From contig OX291557.1 of NCBI GenBank assembly GCA_946406115.1, forward strand, positions 18,136,501-18,200,500: DNA of 64,000 nucleotides, read 5' to 3'. A program made the position numbers and the translations under genes. Under the pieces are notes generated by a model. The model was not told the origin of the DNA. It did no database searches and saw only the letters and a list, made by a program, of their open reading frames with translations. Source of the stretch: Apoda limacodes. Taxonomy: Eukaryota > Arthropoda > Insecta > Lepidoptera > Limacodidae. Positions 45,870 through 57,879 of the stretch are shown one piece after another. How positions within the stretch are numbered: position 1 is the stretch's first letter; the number at the start of each line of letters is the position of its first letter.

Positions 45870-46171
45870 CGGCGCCCTTCTGGGCACTCGCCTTAGTCGT
45901 GTCGGGCGCGAAACGTTCGTAGCCGGTAGCGGCGCCCCCTTAAGCGCGCATCTCCGCAGCTGTATCTAGTGCGAAACGTTCGTAGCCGGTAGCGGCGCCC
46001 CCCCGGGCGCGCATCTTCTGAGCTGCGTTGGGCGCGAATTGTGTGTACGCAGGAATGACGCCCTCCTGGGCGCGCGTCTCCGCCATAGAGTTCATCGCAG
46101 TTATCATCGTCGGAGCTGCTGCTCCCGAGGTTCTCCGGCTTGCGGTCTGTCGCTGCTCGATTGAGATTCAA
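45870..46171 (-). repeat. GC-rich 63-bp tandem repeat with an open frame
   Basis: About three units of 63 bases (21 codons) contain cgttcgtagccggtagcggc and gcgcgcatct. They are read through by a 92-codon minus-strand frame (46,171-45,893) that starts MNLNRAATDRKPENLG, has an acidic SSSSDDD stretch and then repeats DARPGGRRYRLRTFR-type units. Because the unit length is a multiple of three, the frame stays open automatically. Whether it is a protein repeat of the retroelement leader or a GC-rich minisatellite is undecided. Confidence 0.55.
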
Positions 46172-46269
46172 AAGAGTCTAGCAAGTGAGCGAGAGCCGCG
46201 GTCACGTACATGCCTGTTCACGTCACTGCGCCGGAGCTGCCACTGATTTCGCCGGGGGCGCTCGCGGGG

Positions 46270-47040
46270 GGCGAGGTATCGGAAAACAGCGGGCAACCAT
46301 ACCTACTTATACTTATAAATTAAAGCGGCGTTCTATATAACTCACGCGCTACACTAGTTATTTAAAAAAACTTTCTTTTTTTTTAATATTAAAAGTCGCA
46401 CAATTTTTAAGAATTATTTATAAGACGTTGCTCAAACTAAACTAAAAAAAAAAACATTCTACATACTACAAGTACATACTATGATTTCACCATTGTTAAA
46501 AATAACTATATTATTTATATTATTAACTATATCATAGAAATGATATTTTTCAGTAAATTAATAAAATTCCTATTTGCCTTTTATTAACTTTAACCTGAAA
46601 AGGCCAATACGGCAAAAAAGCCCTCTAACTACAAATCATCTATTTACTACAAAAGAGCTTTCACAAACCTTAGCAATTTTCGCAAATAGAGAGCCGTATT
46701 CAAGTAACAAAGATTGCTGACGGCAGATGTGCTCAGCTCGACCTTTTTCTGTATCGTCAAAGGGCTACTTGTGAGATTCACACTGTAAAAAGATAGAGAA
46801 CTACACCCACTGAAAATATTGTTGTTACTTGTAGACAAGTTAAGTTCGCTATAAAAAGGTTTGAATTCCTATAGAAGAATACCGACATTTTGTTATGAAT
46901 TAATTGTCGTCCTCTACTTTGGATTATATAATTTTAAAGTTAAAATGCTTTAAATAAAATATATTGATTTGTCATTTAATTATCACTAACAATAATTAAA
47001 AAATAACTTTTAAAATACGGAGGAGGTTCTTCATCCATAT
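46270..47040. other. AT-rich stretch, nothing recognised
   Basis: Only poly-A and poly-T runs and short chance frames. Confidence 0.45.
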
Positions 47041-47439
47041 GATAATATAATATAAATTTTATGAATGCGAAAGTAACCATATCTGTCTGTTTGTTACCTC
47101 TTCACGCTTAAACCGTTGTACCGATTAAGATGAAATATGTCATAAAGATAGTTTGAGTCCCTGGAAAGACTATTGAAAACGTCAAGTATAAGTCTTTTGA
47201 AGTGAAAACTTCTTGAGTGCAACTCGTTCTTTTTTTTTCTATAAATGATTCGTTGTCGTTGAAATCTTACACCGATAACCGCGGGCACATTTATTATTTA
47301 TTTATTTTAATATATGATGTTTTTAAAAAAAAGTGTCAAAATAGTTTAGTGCCAAAAAAGTTTTTAACCATCATGGCTGTATTTAACAGCGGGACACAGT
47401 GACGTCAGCAAACTAAAAATCAAGCAAAATGCCTGGTTG

Positions 47440-47700
47440 TGTATTTTTAGGGTCCCGTACCCAAGGGTAAAAAAAATGGGTCCCTATTACTAAGACTCCG
47501 CTGTCCGTCCGTTCGTCCGTCTGTCATCAGGCTATACCTTATAAACCCTATTAGACTGTTGAAATTTTCACAGAAGATGTATTTCTGTTGCCGCTATAAC
47601 AATAAATATTAAAAAACAGAATAAAATAAATATTTAAGGGCGTTTTCTTAATAATGGTACTTCGTACGCGAGTCAGACTCGCACTTGGCTGATTTTTTTG
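47440..47700 (-). repeat. Dispersed element, inverted short copy of 3,650-5,395
   Basis: In reverse orientation it has the agggtcccgtacccaagggt end, tactaagactccgctgtccg, tgtatttctgttgccgctat and the opposite end gagtcagactcgcacttggc. Unlike the 5' copy it has no long interior. Confidence 0.65.
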
Positions 47701-48560
47701 TATTATCTAATAGGTAACTCTATTTTCCTTTTTTTCCTCTCAGTAAGGCTCATTATGCTCTCGTTTATAGTTTTACACATAAAATATATATATGTAGGTA
47801 CCACCATGTATTACACTCGAATTTGACTTTTTATTTAGTCATATATAATATAAATAACAATAATAAATAATTTAGATTTAAATTTTAAATGCAATGGCAT
47901 TATTCAATATAAACATCTAAAAATTAACTTTTTAAATTAAAATAGAACTTTTTAGAGTAGAAGTTTTCATAAAATTATGGGGTACACATATTATCACAAA
48001 GTTAAGAATAGTACGTATTACTTAATTCAAAAAATTGATTATCTATCATTGCGAAAACTTGTAGCTCAAAGCAAACGCACAAAAAGGGCGGACTCCTATG
48101 TGTCCAAAGTTGCCATATGTACATTATACCTTCCTGAAAATCTTCATAGGATCATTATAGGATATAAACAATCATCTTCCGTAAGGTTCTGTCCGCAGAA
48201 CTCGAAATTAGTCGATAAAGTGACCTTAAATAAATATGTTGCTTTTGTATACAAAAGTGTTATTATTATAGGCCTATAAACTCTTCGCAAGTGACCCACA
48301 GTGAAGCTAGTAAGTGAAATAAACTATTGCAATTTTTTACCTTAATGATAAATCAACTCTTTCCATTTTGCTTAAATAGTTTTAAAAATAGTTATGCAAA
48401 TTGTTATGGGCACGGAATTTAAGAAGACTTAAAACCTGATTCTAATAATTTAGTATCCTCTCACCTTTTTAAGCTGTTACTATCTAACATGATTCACAGT
48501 AAAACGGTACTTGTAATATGAAGACATTCTTTGAAATAATAATTATCTTCGGGTTGTTTT
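47701..48560. other. AT-rich stretch, one 100-codon chance-like frame
   Basis: The plus frame 47,977-48,279 (100 codons) has no recognisable motif and a lysine- and tyrosine-rich composition typical of AT-rich noise. I do not call it a gene. Confidence 0.4.
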
Positions 48561-48565
48561 ATTTT

Positions 48566-48760
48566 TATTGCGTCTTGCTTTTCGGAGTGTGTTAAGCATA
48601 GGGCGTGCCCTCTTGTGTGAATTCCATGGCTGTTCCATTGGTACATAATAATTAGTACATACACAAATGGTTCAGTGGGGTTTATTGCGTCCTGCTCTTC
48701 GGAGTGTGCTTAACACGAGGCGTGCTCTCTTGACAATGTCATGGCTGTGTCTGTGCGAAC
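48566..48760. repeat. Imperfect tandem duplication, ~115-bp period
   Basis: The phrase ttattgcgtc.tgct.ttcgg, agtgtg.ttaa and ggcgtgc.ctcttg, followed by catggctgt, occurs at about 48,568 and again at about 48,682. Confidence 0.75.
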
Positions 48761-48799
48761 GGATGTCATACTCTTTGGCCTAAGGCTGAGTGTTTATGC

Positions 48800-50000
48800 T
48801 ATACACGCACAAGGATTTGTTCCTGAAACTACATATTTAGATTTTGGTCTTCAGTTTCGGCTGCAACGATAATTTAATGGTTATACCATTTATGATTTCA
48901 CACTTCTACTCCTACGGGGGAAGTGCGCTAAGTCAGCCTCGGTATAGACACGTACCGTGGGAAGCGCTGGGTGGAGCTTCCGCCTTTTTATTTTTTAGAA
49001 AAATAAAAAGCGCATAGGGTTAGAGGATCATATTTTCATTACTAGAACGGTGTTTCAGTCTTTCTCTTAAAGAACCTGCGGTCTACGTTACACAATTGGG
49101 TCCTATCAAATATCATCGAAAAAATCGCGTGGCTATATCATGTTAATTGTCTTAAACCTTTTAGTTTGCGTTGGGTCGCACCCCGGTATAGCTGCAACAT
49201 GTAACTCAGCATGGGATCTCATTTGTAATGTATAACGGCACTCATTTTTAGGTAAGTGGGTACATTAATCTTCTACAACACACATACAAGTATGTTGGTA
49301 TACTTATGATGAGTCATCATAACCATCCACAGACGCTATATCGTCTATAGATTATCCTTACACGGTATACGTAAAAAATGTAGGATTACACACACAATAT
49401 CGGTACGGTTAGACATTCCAAAGATTTATTTTATGATAAAATGTATAAGTAGGTAGGTATCCACACGCGACATACGCCGGGATAGTTAAATAAATGTGCA
49501 CATATGTCGCACATAGATCAAGAAATAATGCTTCGGTTTCTTGCTACATTATAATAATGTCTTTGTTACATTTTCTCAAACAATCATGTCCAATAAAAAA
49601 ATATTCAAGACGGTAGATGTAAACTAATTTATTGATCATTTGATTGAGTTATTTGGTCCTTTACTATTGGCTTTAACAAAACGCTTCAAACTGACCTTGA
49701 AGATCTAGATAACTGTCTAAATTATTATCTGAATGCGCAGTAGAACAACGTGTACGTAGATGACAAAATTCCTTTTCGTTTCGTGAGTTTTTTACATTTT
49801 CACACACTATTCCTAATCCATCACACTTTTCCTTTTATGACTAATAAAGACTTATTTTGCGTTGGACAGCACACAAAAACGTAATGGCAATCAGAAGCGG
49901 GTAATATGGAGGGGTGCATATTTGTAGGTAGTGGAAACTACCTACTATGTAAACATAATCTTGCGTACTGCAGCATGTAAACTGCAATCGTCTTCAGAAG
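48800..50000. other. No gene recognised
   Basis: Mixed AT-rich DNA with no coding frame and no named repeat. Confidence 0.4.
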
Positions 50001-50009
50001 AGATACGAA

Positions 50010-50330
50010 GTATATCCTACTAATATTATAAATGTGAAAGTTTGTATGTCTAGATGGATGTTTGAAACTTAATCACGCTTCAACCACTGGTTTTATCGGT
50101 ATGGGGATAAAACTTGGCATACATATAGGTTAGGTCCTGGCATAGCATATAGGCTTATTTTTATCCGTAAAAATTCAAAAGTTCCTGCGGGAATAACTAT
50201 AACAGAGTTAAACGAACTATAGCATGCTATAGCAATTCATTAGTATAACTAATTACTTAATTAATTGGAGTTAATTAAGGAGTTCCACGCCGATAACCGA
50301 ACTTAGGGCGGGCGGAGCCGCTGGCAATTA
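50010..50330 (+). repeat. Helitron-like dispersed repeat (TCCTACTAATATTATAAA start)
   Basis: Starts tatcctactaatattataaa, then aaacttggcatacatatagg, ttcctgcgggaataactat and gggcggagccgctggcaa near the end. This is a widespread lepidopteran non-autonomous family. The usual CTAG end is not present, so the copy is truncated at 3'. Confidence 0.55.
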
Positions 50331-50349
50331 CATATATCTTTGGAGTCAC

Positions 50350-50765
50350 AATCACCATTTTATAAAATTAAAGAAGCAATTAAGATTAATAAATCTTTTA
50401 TCAAACAACAACTTTGTAAAAAAGCATACTACAATATTTTAAACTATGTAAGTGATAAAAATCTATGGAACTGAAAATGCTTAATAACAGGACACATAGG
50501 TGAACCAAATTAAAATGGAAATAATATAAAATTGTTGGCTTAAATATATTTTTTAAAACGTTGATTTGTTTTTTTTATGATTTTTTAAAAGAGTAACAAT
50601 ATCGAGTTTCTTGCCGGATGCTTCCCGGTAGATATCAACATTATGAACCGAAGGATGCGTGGGACAGTTAAAAAAACAGTATATCATAACTTTGGCAATT
50701 CAAAAGTGTTTGTAAAAATCTAATTTGAATAAAAATTTTGACTTTCACTTTGACTTGACTTATCA
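50350..50765 (+). repeat. CR1/Jockey-type LINE 3' end, second copy
   Basis: Remnants of the C-terminal coding words (caacttt.gtaaaaaagcata, actatgtaagtgataaaaat) and the same 3' region as 32.3-32.6 kb, with gagtttcttgccggatgctt and a ttgactttcactttgacttg tail. More degraded than the first copy. Confidence 0.75.
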
Positions 50766-50769
50766 AAAC

Positions 50770-51790
50770 ATTTTACTTAAGAACAGTTCAAGCCTATATA
50801 ATTATATAAGTAAATTTACTTATTATATTTAAATGTACTACCATGCCGTGACACATAACTTCAGACAGCGCTTGGTTTATATACGAGTAATTTATGCGGG
50901 AAGTTTCCAGTTGCTTGCTCCGACTAATTAACAATTTTAACTTATTTTATGTTTACACTCAAAACATAGGTATACTGCAATATGAAAAGCTGATATAATC
51001 TGGTAAACATATAGTATACTAGACTTTGCCAGCGGTTTTTTGAGTTACTAGATTTAGAAGCCTAAGGCCGAAGGCTGAAAGCTTTAATTACTCGACTTTT
51101 TAATTTCCGTACAGTATAGGTTACACACAATATTTTTTATCGCACTTGCGAGTAAATAAATAAAATTATAAGGTAAATAAATAAATTAAGTCACCAAAAC
51201 ACAATTGAAAGGGCAGAAATAAACGAAGAGAAAACAACTCTATCGCCACAAAATACAATCGCCACCGCAACAAATTAGCAGGGATCTATACAATAGATAA
51301 ATATTGGTGGACATTACACCCACCGCCATCTGGTCCTTAGCTGAGCAAAACTGGTGTTCTAGAAAACGACATGTGCCCTCACGTGTATGCCCGTTCGAGT
51401 TTTCTACCTGTCGGACTGTCAAGACCATTTTCTCAGAAACGCGTGGAGTCATCATGCTAAAATAATTATTGAAAACAAAGCGCTACTTTTTTAAATTTGT
51501 ATAAAAATCAACTTCTGAATTAACACAATAAAAAATACGGTTATTTTGACAGTCGCCAATAAATTATACCTATAGGGTAGTTCCTGTTGACTTGGAATCA
51601 TTAAATTTGGCAAGAAAGAAGGTCTCACAGCACAAATATAGGCAAAAATGGAAAAATTGTTAATTAGTAGTTACATTAAAAAAAGGTCAAAAGACTTTCG
51701 TGATGGAAAAATTATTTACATATAAGTTGCTACGGAAACTTCTCTCTTTCTTCCCTCAGAGGGCGAAGGGCAAGTCAGACTTGCACTCGT
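50770..51790. other. No gene recognised; partial dispersed repeats
   Basis: 51,030-51,050 (gactttgccagcggttttt) and 51,750-51,795 (gggcaagtcagacttgcact) resemble ends of dispersed repeats. 51,240-51,460 is somewhat GC-richer with a cattacacccaccgccatct phrase typical of lepidopteran repeats. Confidence 0.35.
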
Positions 51791-51796
51791 CCGGCT

Positions 51797-52706
51797 TCTT
51801 TTAGATATCTAAAGCATTTTCTCAAATATCCTCTTTCACTCTAGGTTCATAGACAGCCATTTTTACCCTGAATAAACTTTCTAAATTTATATCGTTCCTT
51901 CTTGAACTACTTATTAAATTTTATTATATTTTTAATTTTAAACCTTCTTTAAATTGTTTCCTGTTAGAGGTAACGATTATTTGGCATTTTTGTTTCAAAA
52001 TAGCGGAGATATGGGGGTTAATTGTTTTGAGGTGCGCCGTGAACATTTATTCAGTTTTAAGCTATGCAAACACAGACTTGTGAAGTCTGCAGCTTACAGA
52101 GCCACTAGTATAAACACATTGTAAGCGTTTCATCGCTTTTTGGTTTTACATCTGTCTCGATATGGAAGTTGTCTTGTAACAATATTTGTTTACAGATACG
52201 ATAATATTGAAGCTATCGAAAGAAGTCTTTTCTCATTACATGTAATAAGCTACAAATTACCAGCGTAATAGATCTGACAGCGTAAGCTTAGTAGAAGGAT
52301 TCCGTTGGCACCCTTTGGGTACAGAACCCTAAACTGTGATGATGATGAATGCTTTTGCTATTTTTCTTGCTACTGCTAGCAAAGTTAGTCGGTTAGTTAG
52401 AAGTGTTACCTCCAAGCTGTTCAAGAGTTGATTATGATAAGAGTCTTCTTCATGTATCTTCTTTGACATTGATCATCCAATATGTTAGAATTTTTGATTG
52501 TGCACTTAATATAGGTACTGGTCAGTAAAGTGAAAATACATACCTACACCAAAAGTTCCAATAACCTTAATTAAATTTTTTTTAGTGTCCATTATTTTTA
52601 ATTTTACACATCGTAAAAAAACAATTCTAGTAACGTGTCGCTTTTCCAACAAAAATCACTACTTTAGCAAAGTAAGAATACGACATCAAAGTTTTGACTA
52701 CACAAC
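51797..52706. repeat. Segment A, source-like copy of a 0.9-kb duplication
   Basis: From ttagatatctaaagcatttt to gactacacaactt the sequence matches 54,737-55,656 with a few per cent differences and small indels. Here it continues into tcgaaagcctttg, whereas A' switches to segment B'. Confidence 0.85.
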
Positions 52707-52719
52707 TTTCGAAAGCCTT

Positions 52720-54365
52720 TGTTGCAAATAACTTGTTAACTAAACTTAAGCTTTTTTACCTTATCAGTTTCGACGAAAATTGGCTTAATCATTTTATTGC
52801 TAACTTCAAAGCCGCAGCTAACTCATTCTTAGATCTGTAGAGCCGCATAAGCTTCCATATTCGCCTTTGATTTGTTATTGAAGACCAGCCTAAGGTTCTA
52901 GTCCAAAACAGGGTAACTACTAAAAAACTTCAATAGTATGACCAATAACATACAAAGAAGTCCAATTTATAGCACGTTCTTGCGGTATTGTTCCAATAAC
53001 CACTCAGTTGTAATTGAAGTGGTAAATACTATCACGGAATATGTAATCAACTCGGTCGGATATCAGATTTTGGTGCAGTGAGCTTTAGCTTCGACTGTAT
53101 TTGTAATTGCATTATAGGACATCTAGGTTTAAACTGAACACTTGTGTATTGTGATTGAGTTTGTTATAATAAAACAAAAGCCAAAAATGCGCTTAAAAGT
53201 TATCAGTTGACTGAAATTAAAAAAAACAAACCTGTGAAACTAATATAAGCGAATATAAGCGTTGTAAAAAAATCACCAAATGATGAAGGTTTTGATACCG
53301 TTACTTACACACAGCAGTTCAATGATGCGACTACCTAGGTATTTTTCACTCTGTGAACAGACTGCTCTACTTGCGCAATTAATCGTGACGCTCCGTACTT
53401 AGGACCTTTGACTCGCGTCCAAAACCTGACAAAACAGATAGCGGTGGGCATGACGAGGAGCATGACGTGCGGCATGACGAGTAACGTCGCCACACTACGT
53501 CTCTACTTCCTTTGCTCGCTACTTCCCATACCACTCGACGAGTGTGTGGCAGGGTGCCCAAACTGATTAATTGTGCAATCCACAAACTATTACTCCCCCG
53601 ACCGACCGCGCCATGGTCGAAATACCATCGTTAGACGGCCTCGGCAGGTACTACCAGCCCCTGACGACGATCTCGCTATAGCTTTAGATATCCAGATAGC
53701 AATACTAATCTCGTCCACCTCCTCTAGTAAACTTCCTTACTAAATTCATGGGGTTATCGTAGCAATCTAATTAACAAAACTTTTGTAAAAATAATGGTAA
53801 TTAGGTTAAAATGTGACGAATAAAAATAAATTCTTGCGGACTGTGTATGATTAATTATATTTCTACATAATCTTTGGGCAAGTGTCTATAATTTCAGCTG
53901 GAACAATGTGATATTTTGTTTTCATATTGAAGTGATACAATACAAAATTTATTGCTTTCAATTCAGGGGAATACTTTATGAGGCAATATTGTTTCCATAT
54001 TTTTATTAACGTTTATAAAATAGAAAGCTTGAATTATTGTTTTCTGGTTGGATTTTTTGTTTATTGTGAATATTTTTAGATATTATTTGAACTTGACACT
54101 AATGATCTGTTATATATAACTGTGATCTGATATACAATAAGCATTTATGATATATTTTCTTCAAAGACTTTAACCTTTAGGCAGTCATGACATAACAGTC
54201 TTTATAAATAACATTAGTTATACGTCAAAAAATTACAATACTAAACGATTATCTTACAATTATTTAACCTGAAAAAAACATTTAAAATCAAATAAAATAA
54301 GATAACATTTAAAATATAATGCAAGTTGAATGTGTCCGGTCATTTATATATTGTACACGATTTCA
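52720..54365. other. No gene recognised
   Basis: AT-rich DNA. 53,380-53,640 is GC-richer (aactgattaattgtgcaatc, cccccgaccgaccgcgccat) with a 68-codon minus frame lacking any motif; unresolved. Confidence 0.4.
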
Positions 54366-54372
54366 CGCTTTA

Positions 54373-56013
54373 CCAACTTTAGTGTTACTAATGAATTCTG
54401 CAAAACTAAACAGCGCTTTCTTAATAAGCCATGTTTTAGGTTTGTTTTTAAAGGTGTTCAGACTGGGTCGCTAATAACACCCCTGGGGAGCCGGTTATTC
54501 CATTGGGCCCATAGTCCGGGTTAACTTTGTAACCTTTTGCAGCTTGCATGAAACGGCTGTCAGATGCTCAGAGTTTCGAGTGTTATAAGGAAAATATGGT
54601 TGCTGGCATGCCGGGCAAAATGGCCCCGTTCTCCTTCTCCGACACGAGTACTGCTTTGGAGAGTCACCAGCACACGTTATTTTCTTGATGTTGATTTTAA
54701 GCGAAGTCATATTTCAGGAAACCGAAGTTTAAAGTTTTTTTTAGATATCTAAAGCATTTTACTCAAATATCTTCTTTCACTCTAGGTTCATAGACAGCCA
54801 TTTCTACCCTGAATAAACTTTCTAAATTTATATCGTTCCTTCTTGAACTACTTATTAAATTTTATTATATTTTTAATTTTAAATCTTCTTTAAATTGTTT
54901 CCTGTTAGAGGTAACGATTATATGGCATTTTTGTTTCAAAATGGCGGAGATATGGGGGTTAATCGCTTTGAGGTGCGCGGTGAACATTTATTCAGTTTTA
55001 AGCTATGCAAACACAGACTTGTGAAGTCTTACAGAGTCACTAGTATAAACACATTGTAAGCGTTTCATCGCTTGTTGGTTTTACATCTGTCTCGATATGG
55101 AAGTTGTCTAGTAACAATATTTGTTTACAGATACGATAATATTGAAGCTATCGAAAGAAGTCTTTTCTCATTACATGCAATAAGCTACAAATTACCAGCG
55201 TAATAGATCTGACAGCGTAAGCTTAGTAGAAGGATTCCGTTGGCACCCTTTGGGAACAGAACCCTAAACTGTGATGATGATGAATGCATTTGCTATTTTT
55301 CTTGCTACTGCTAGCAAAGTTAGTCGGTTAGTTAGAAGTGTTACCTCCAAGCTGTTCAAGAGTTGATTATGGTAGGAGTCTTCTTCATGTATCTTCTTTG
55401 ACATTGATCATCCAATATGTTAGAATTTTTGAGTGTGCACTTAATATAGGTACTGGTCAGTAAAGTGAAAATACGTACCTACACCAAAAGTTCCAATAAC
55501 CTAAATTAAATTTTTTTTTGTGTCCATTATTTTTAATTTTACACATCGTATAAAAACAGTTCTAGTAACGTGTCGCTTTCAACACTACTTTAGCAAAACA
55601 AAAATCACTACTTTAGCAAAGTAAGAATACGACACCATAGTTTTCACTACACAACTTAGTGTTACTAATGAATTCTGCAAAACTAAACAGCGCTTTCTTA
55701 ATAAGCCATGTTAGGTTTGTTTTTAAAGGTGTTCAGACTGGGTCGCTAATAACACCCCTGGGGAGCCGGTTATTCCATTGGGCCCATAGTCCGGGTTAAC
55801 TTTGTAACCTTTTGCAGCTTCCATGAAACGGCTGTCAGATGCTCAGAGTTTCGAGTGTTATAAGGAAAATATGGTTGCTGGCATGCCGGGCAAAATGGCC
55901 CCGTTCTCCTTCTCCGACACGAGTACTGCTTTGGAGAGTCACCAGCACACGTTATTTTCTTGATGTTGATTTTAAGCGAAGTCATATTTTAGGAAACCGA
56001 AGTTTAAAGTTGG
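54373..56013. mobile_element. TIR-bounded B-A'-B' compound structure, TA target site
   Basis: CCAACTTTA at 54,373-54,381 and TAAAGTTGG at 56,005-56,013 form terminal inverted repeats, each flanked outside by TA, as for Tc1/mariner-type MITEs. Inside are two direct copies of a ~360-bp segment, B (54,379-54,734) and B' (55,656-56,008). They enclose A' (about 54,737-55,656), a copy of segment A at 51.8 kb. B and B' differ by only a few bases and a 2-base indel. No transposase is present. The simplest reading is a ~360-bp MITE that was duplicated around a copied segment. Confidence 0.6.
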
Positions 56014-56019
56014 TAACCG

Positions 56020-57625
56020 AATGAGCCCCAAAAGTAGAAAATGTTTTACTGTATACCTACATTAAAACATTGGAACAAGGAAACGTAAGGTGAATCTTAT
56101 CTTTGATATTAAACTTTGTTAGTCAACAGAACTAATCTTTACACATATAATAAAATTATAAATGGCCGATGTCTGTACATAGAAGATAATTATGAAAAAA
56201 TAATATAGAGGTATTTACAACAGCAATAGAAGACAAAACAATTATATTGAAAATTGTTATTTGTCTGTCTGTATGTTTGTACGCGCATTACATAAAAACT
56301 GCTCCTTGAAATAACGTGTGGTTTTTAAAGTTGTAAGAAGATCTGAAGATCTAACTTAGAGTCTGGTGCATGTTTCATTTTGATTCGCAGCTTAGAATTT
56401 AAGTTTTACCTAATAAACTGCCTTATTAGATATAACTCAGATGTCTATTGGTCTAGGAAGAAAGGGATCTTACGCCGATATCTAAATTTAGCGTGGGCAG
56501 AGGTTATGTTATAATAGCAGATAAATTTCCATCCATTCAATCCACGGAATAAATTATATTAAGATTCAAGATTAAACAGTATGTGAGATCGTAACATCAC
56601 GTTCATTTTTTTTTTTCGTTATGAAGTCATATCAATATGTCTAATAAAAAGACTTTTTCCAATTTATTAATGAAAGCGACGGGCAATATGTCCATATTTT
56701 AACTACTAATTTTATTTAATGAAATAAAATTATATTTAATTTTACCTTTAAATGATTATTTTATATGATGAATTATTTTTTAATAGCATATTTACGTACA
56801 TAACTACATATTAAAAAAAAATCTGATTAGTTTCTTAATTAATGAAATTGTCGTAAAAGCGTGACATAAATATTTGCATATTAACAAATGTATAGTAGAA
56901 TGTTATGGCTCTAATATAAGTTAAAATCAAAATTGTAACCCATACTCTGTCAAATAAATATATTAACATTATATTATTATTATTTAGAGAAAGTTTCTTA
57001 AGAATGATAGGGCGCGTGAAAAACCCTCTGTTCAATGTATGGAGAGCTACCCCTAATTTTTTTTTTCTTAACACATGTATGTCGATTGATAAAAGTGTGT
57101 CGCTTGTCAACCGACAAGTTATGTTATTTGTCATAGTTGTTTGTCAAAATATCATCAGACACATATACAGCGGAATTAGCTGTGGCATACGCACACAGAA
57201 GGACGGACATGACAAATTATTAACGGTTCCGCTTTTACCATTGGCTACGGTATTAAAAATTGAGTATGCTTGATTTAAAAAAAGTCTCCACTTTGTCAAA
57301 AAATCTTACATTTTTTTTCCTTTAGATTGTAGGTCCTAGAAAATTCTCTAGTTCTAGGTTTTAATAAAAAGTAACTAATAGTTCTTTTAGAACCTTTTAT
57401 GTGAAAATGCGCTAAGGCATATATCAGTAGTAGTTAATTCTTTATTGCACAAGAAAATAATTAAAGGTAGTAAATACAGTTGATAAGTAGAGTACAATTG
57501 AGGCGGTCTTATCGCTATTTAGCGATTTCTTCCAGACAACCTTTGGGTATAGGAAATCTAGTAGATTTCAGAGTAGGTGCAACTTGGAACTAGAAAGTAA
57601 TATAAATAAAAACAAACAAGTGTGT
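56020..57625. other. AT-rich stretch with repeat scraps
   Basis: About 56,130-56,520 has words of the Helitron-like families (acacatataataaaattata, gcgtgggcagaggttat). 57,180-57,255 has cacagaaggacggacatgac, part of a dispersed repeat end. No gene recognised; the frames at 56,835-57,134 and 57,004-57,273 have no motif. Confidence 0.4.
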
Positions 57626-57633
57626 TATTATAA

Positions 57634-57869
57634 TCTATACATATAAAAATTACGTGTCACGTTGTTTGTCCGCCATGGACTCCTAAACTGCTGAATCGAT
57701 TTTGATTAAACTTCGTAACTATTTGTTATTTGATCCAACTTAAAAGATAGGATAGTTTTAATCTCGATTTGTTAAGTGCGAGCCGGACTCGGGCACTTTA
57801 GGTAAAAACCAACTTAAAAACCGGATTACAGAGGGACGGCAGCGGAACAACGTTCGCCGGGACCGCTAG
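57634..57869 (+). mobile_element. Non-autonomous Helitron-like element, 236 bp
   Basis: Starts TCTATACATATAAAA and ends GGACCGCTAG, inserted between A (57,633) and T (57,870). That fits the Helitron rule of 5' TC, 3' CTRR and insertion at AT with no target duplication. Just before the end AGCGG (57,841-57,845) can pair with CCGCT (57,863-57,867), the expected subterminal hairpin. It encodes no Rep/helicase protein and would depend on an autonomous relative. Confidence 0.65.
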
Positions 57870-57879
57870 TAATATATAT

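Larger units (their letters stand above)
41761..46202 (-). mobile_element. Decayed Ty3/gypsy-type LTR retrotransposon
   Basis: Gag, protease, reverse transcriptase and integrase pieces lie in canonical Ty3/gypsy order on the minus strand between 45,339 and 41,831. A direct repeat with one mismatch (aaaagagtctagcaag.gagcgagagccgcggt, 41,761-41,794 and 46,169-46,202) brackets the coding part. It is the best trace of the two LTRs, which are otherwise diverged. The 5' side is interrupted by a LINE tail (45,480-45,866) and a GC-rich tandem repeat. The RNase H region is gone. Nonsense codons, frame changes and lost catalytic residues show the copy cannot move by its own proteins. Confidence 0.85.

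Noticed and set aside
54495..54710. 71-codon minus frame repeated at 55,770-55,985
   Set aside because: Both lie in the two copies of segment B, so similarity reflects DNA duplication; the peptide has no recognisable domain.
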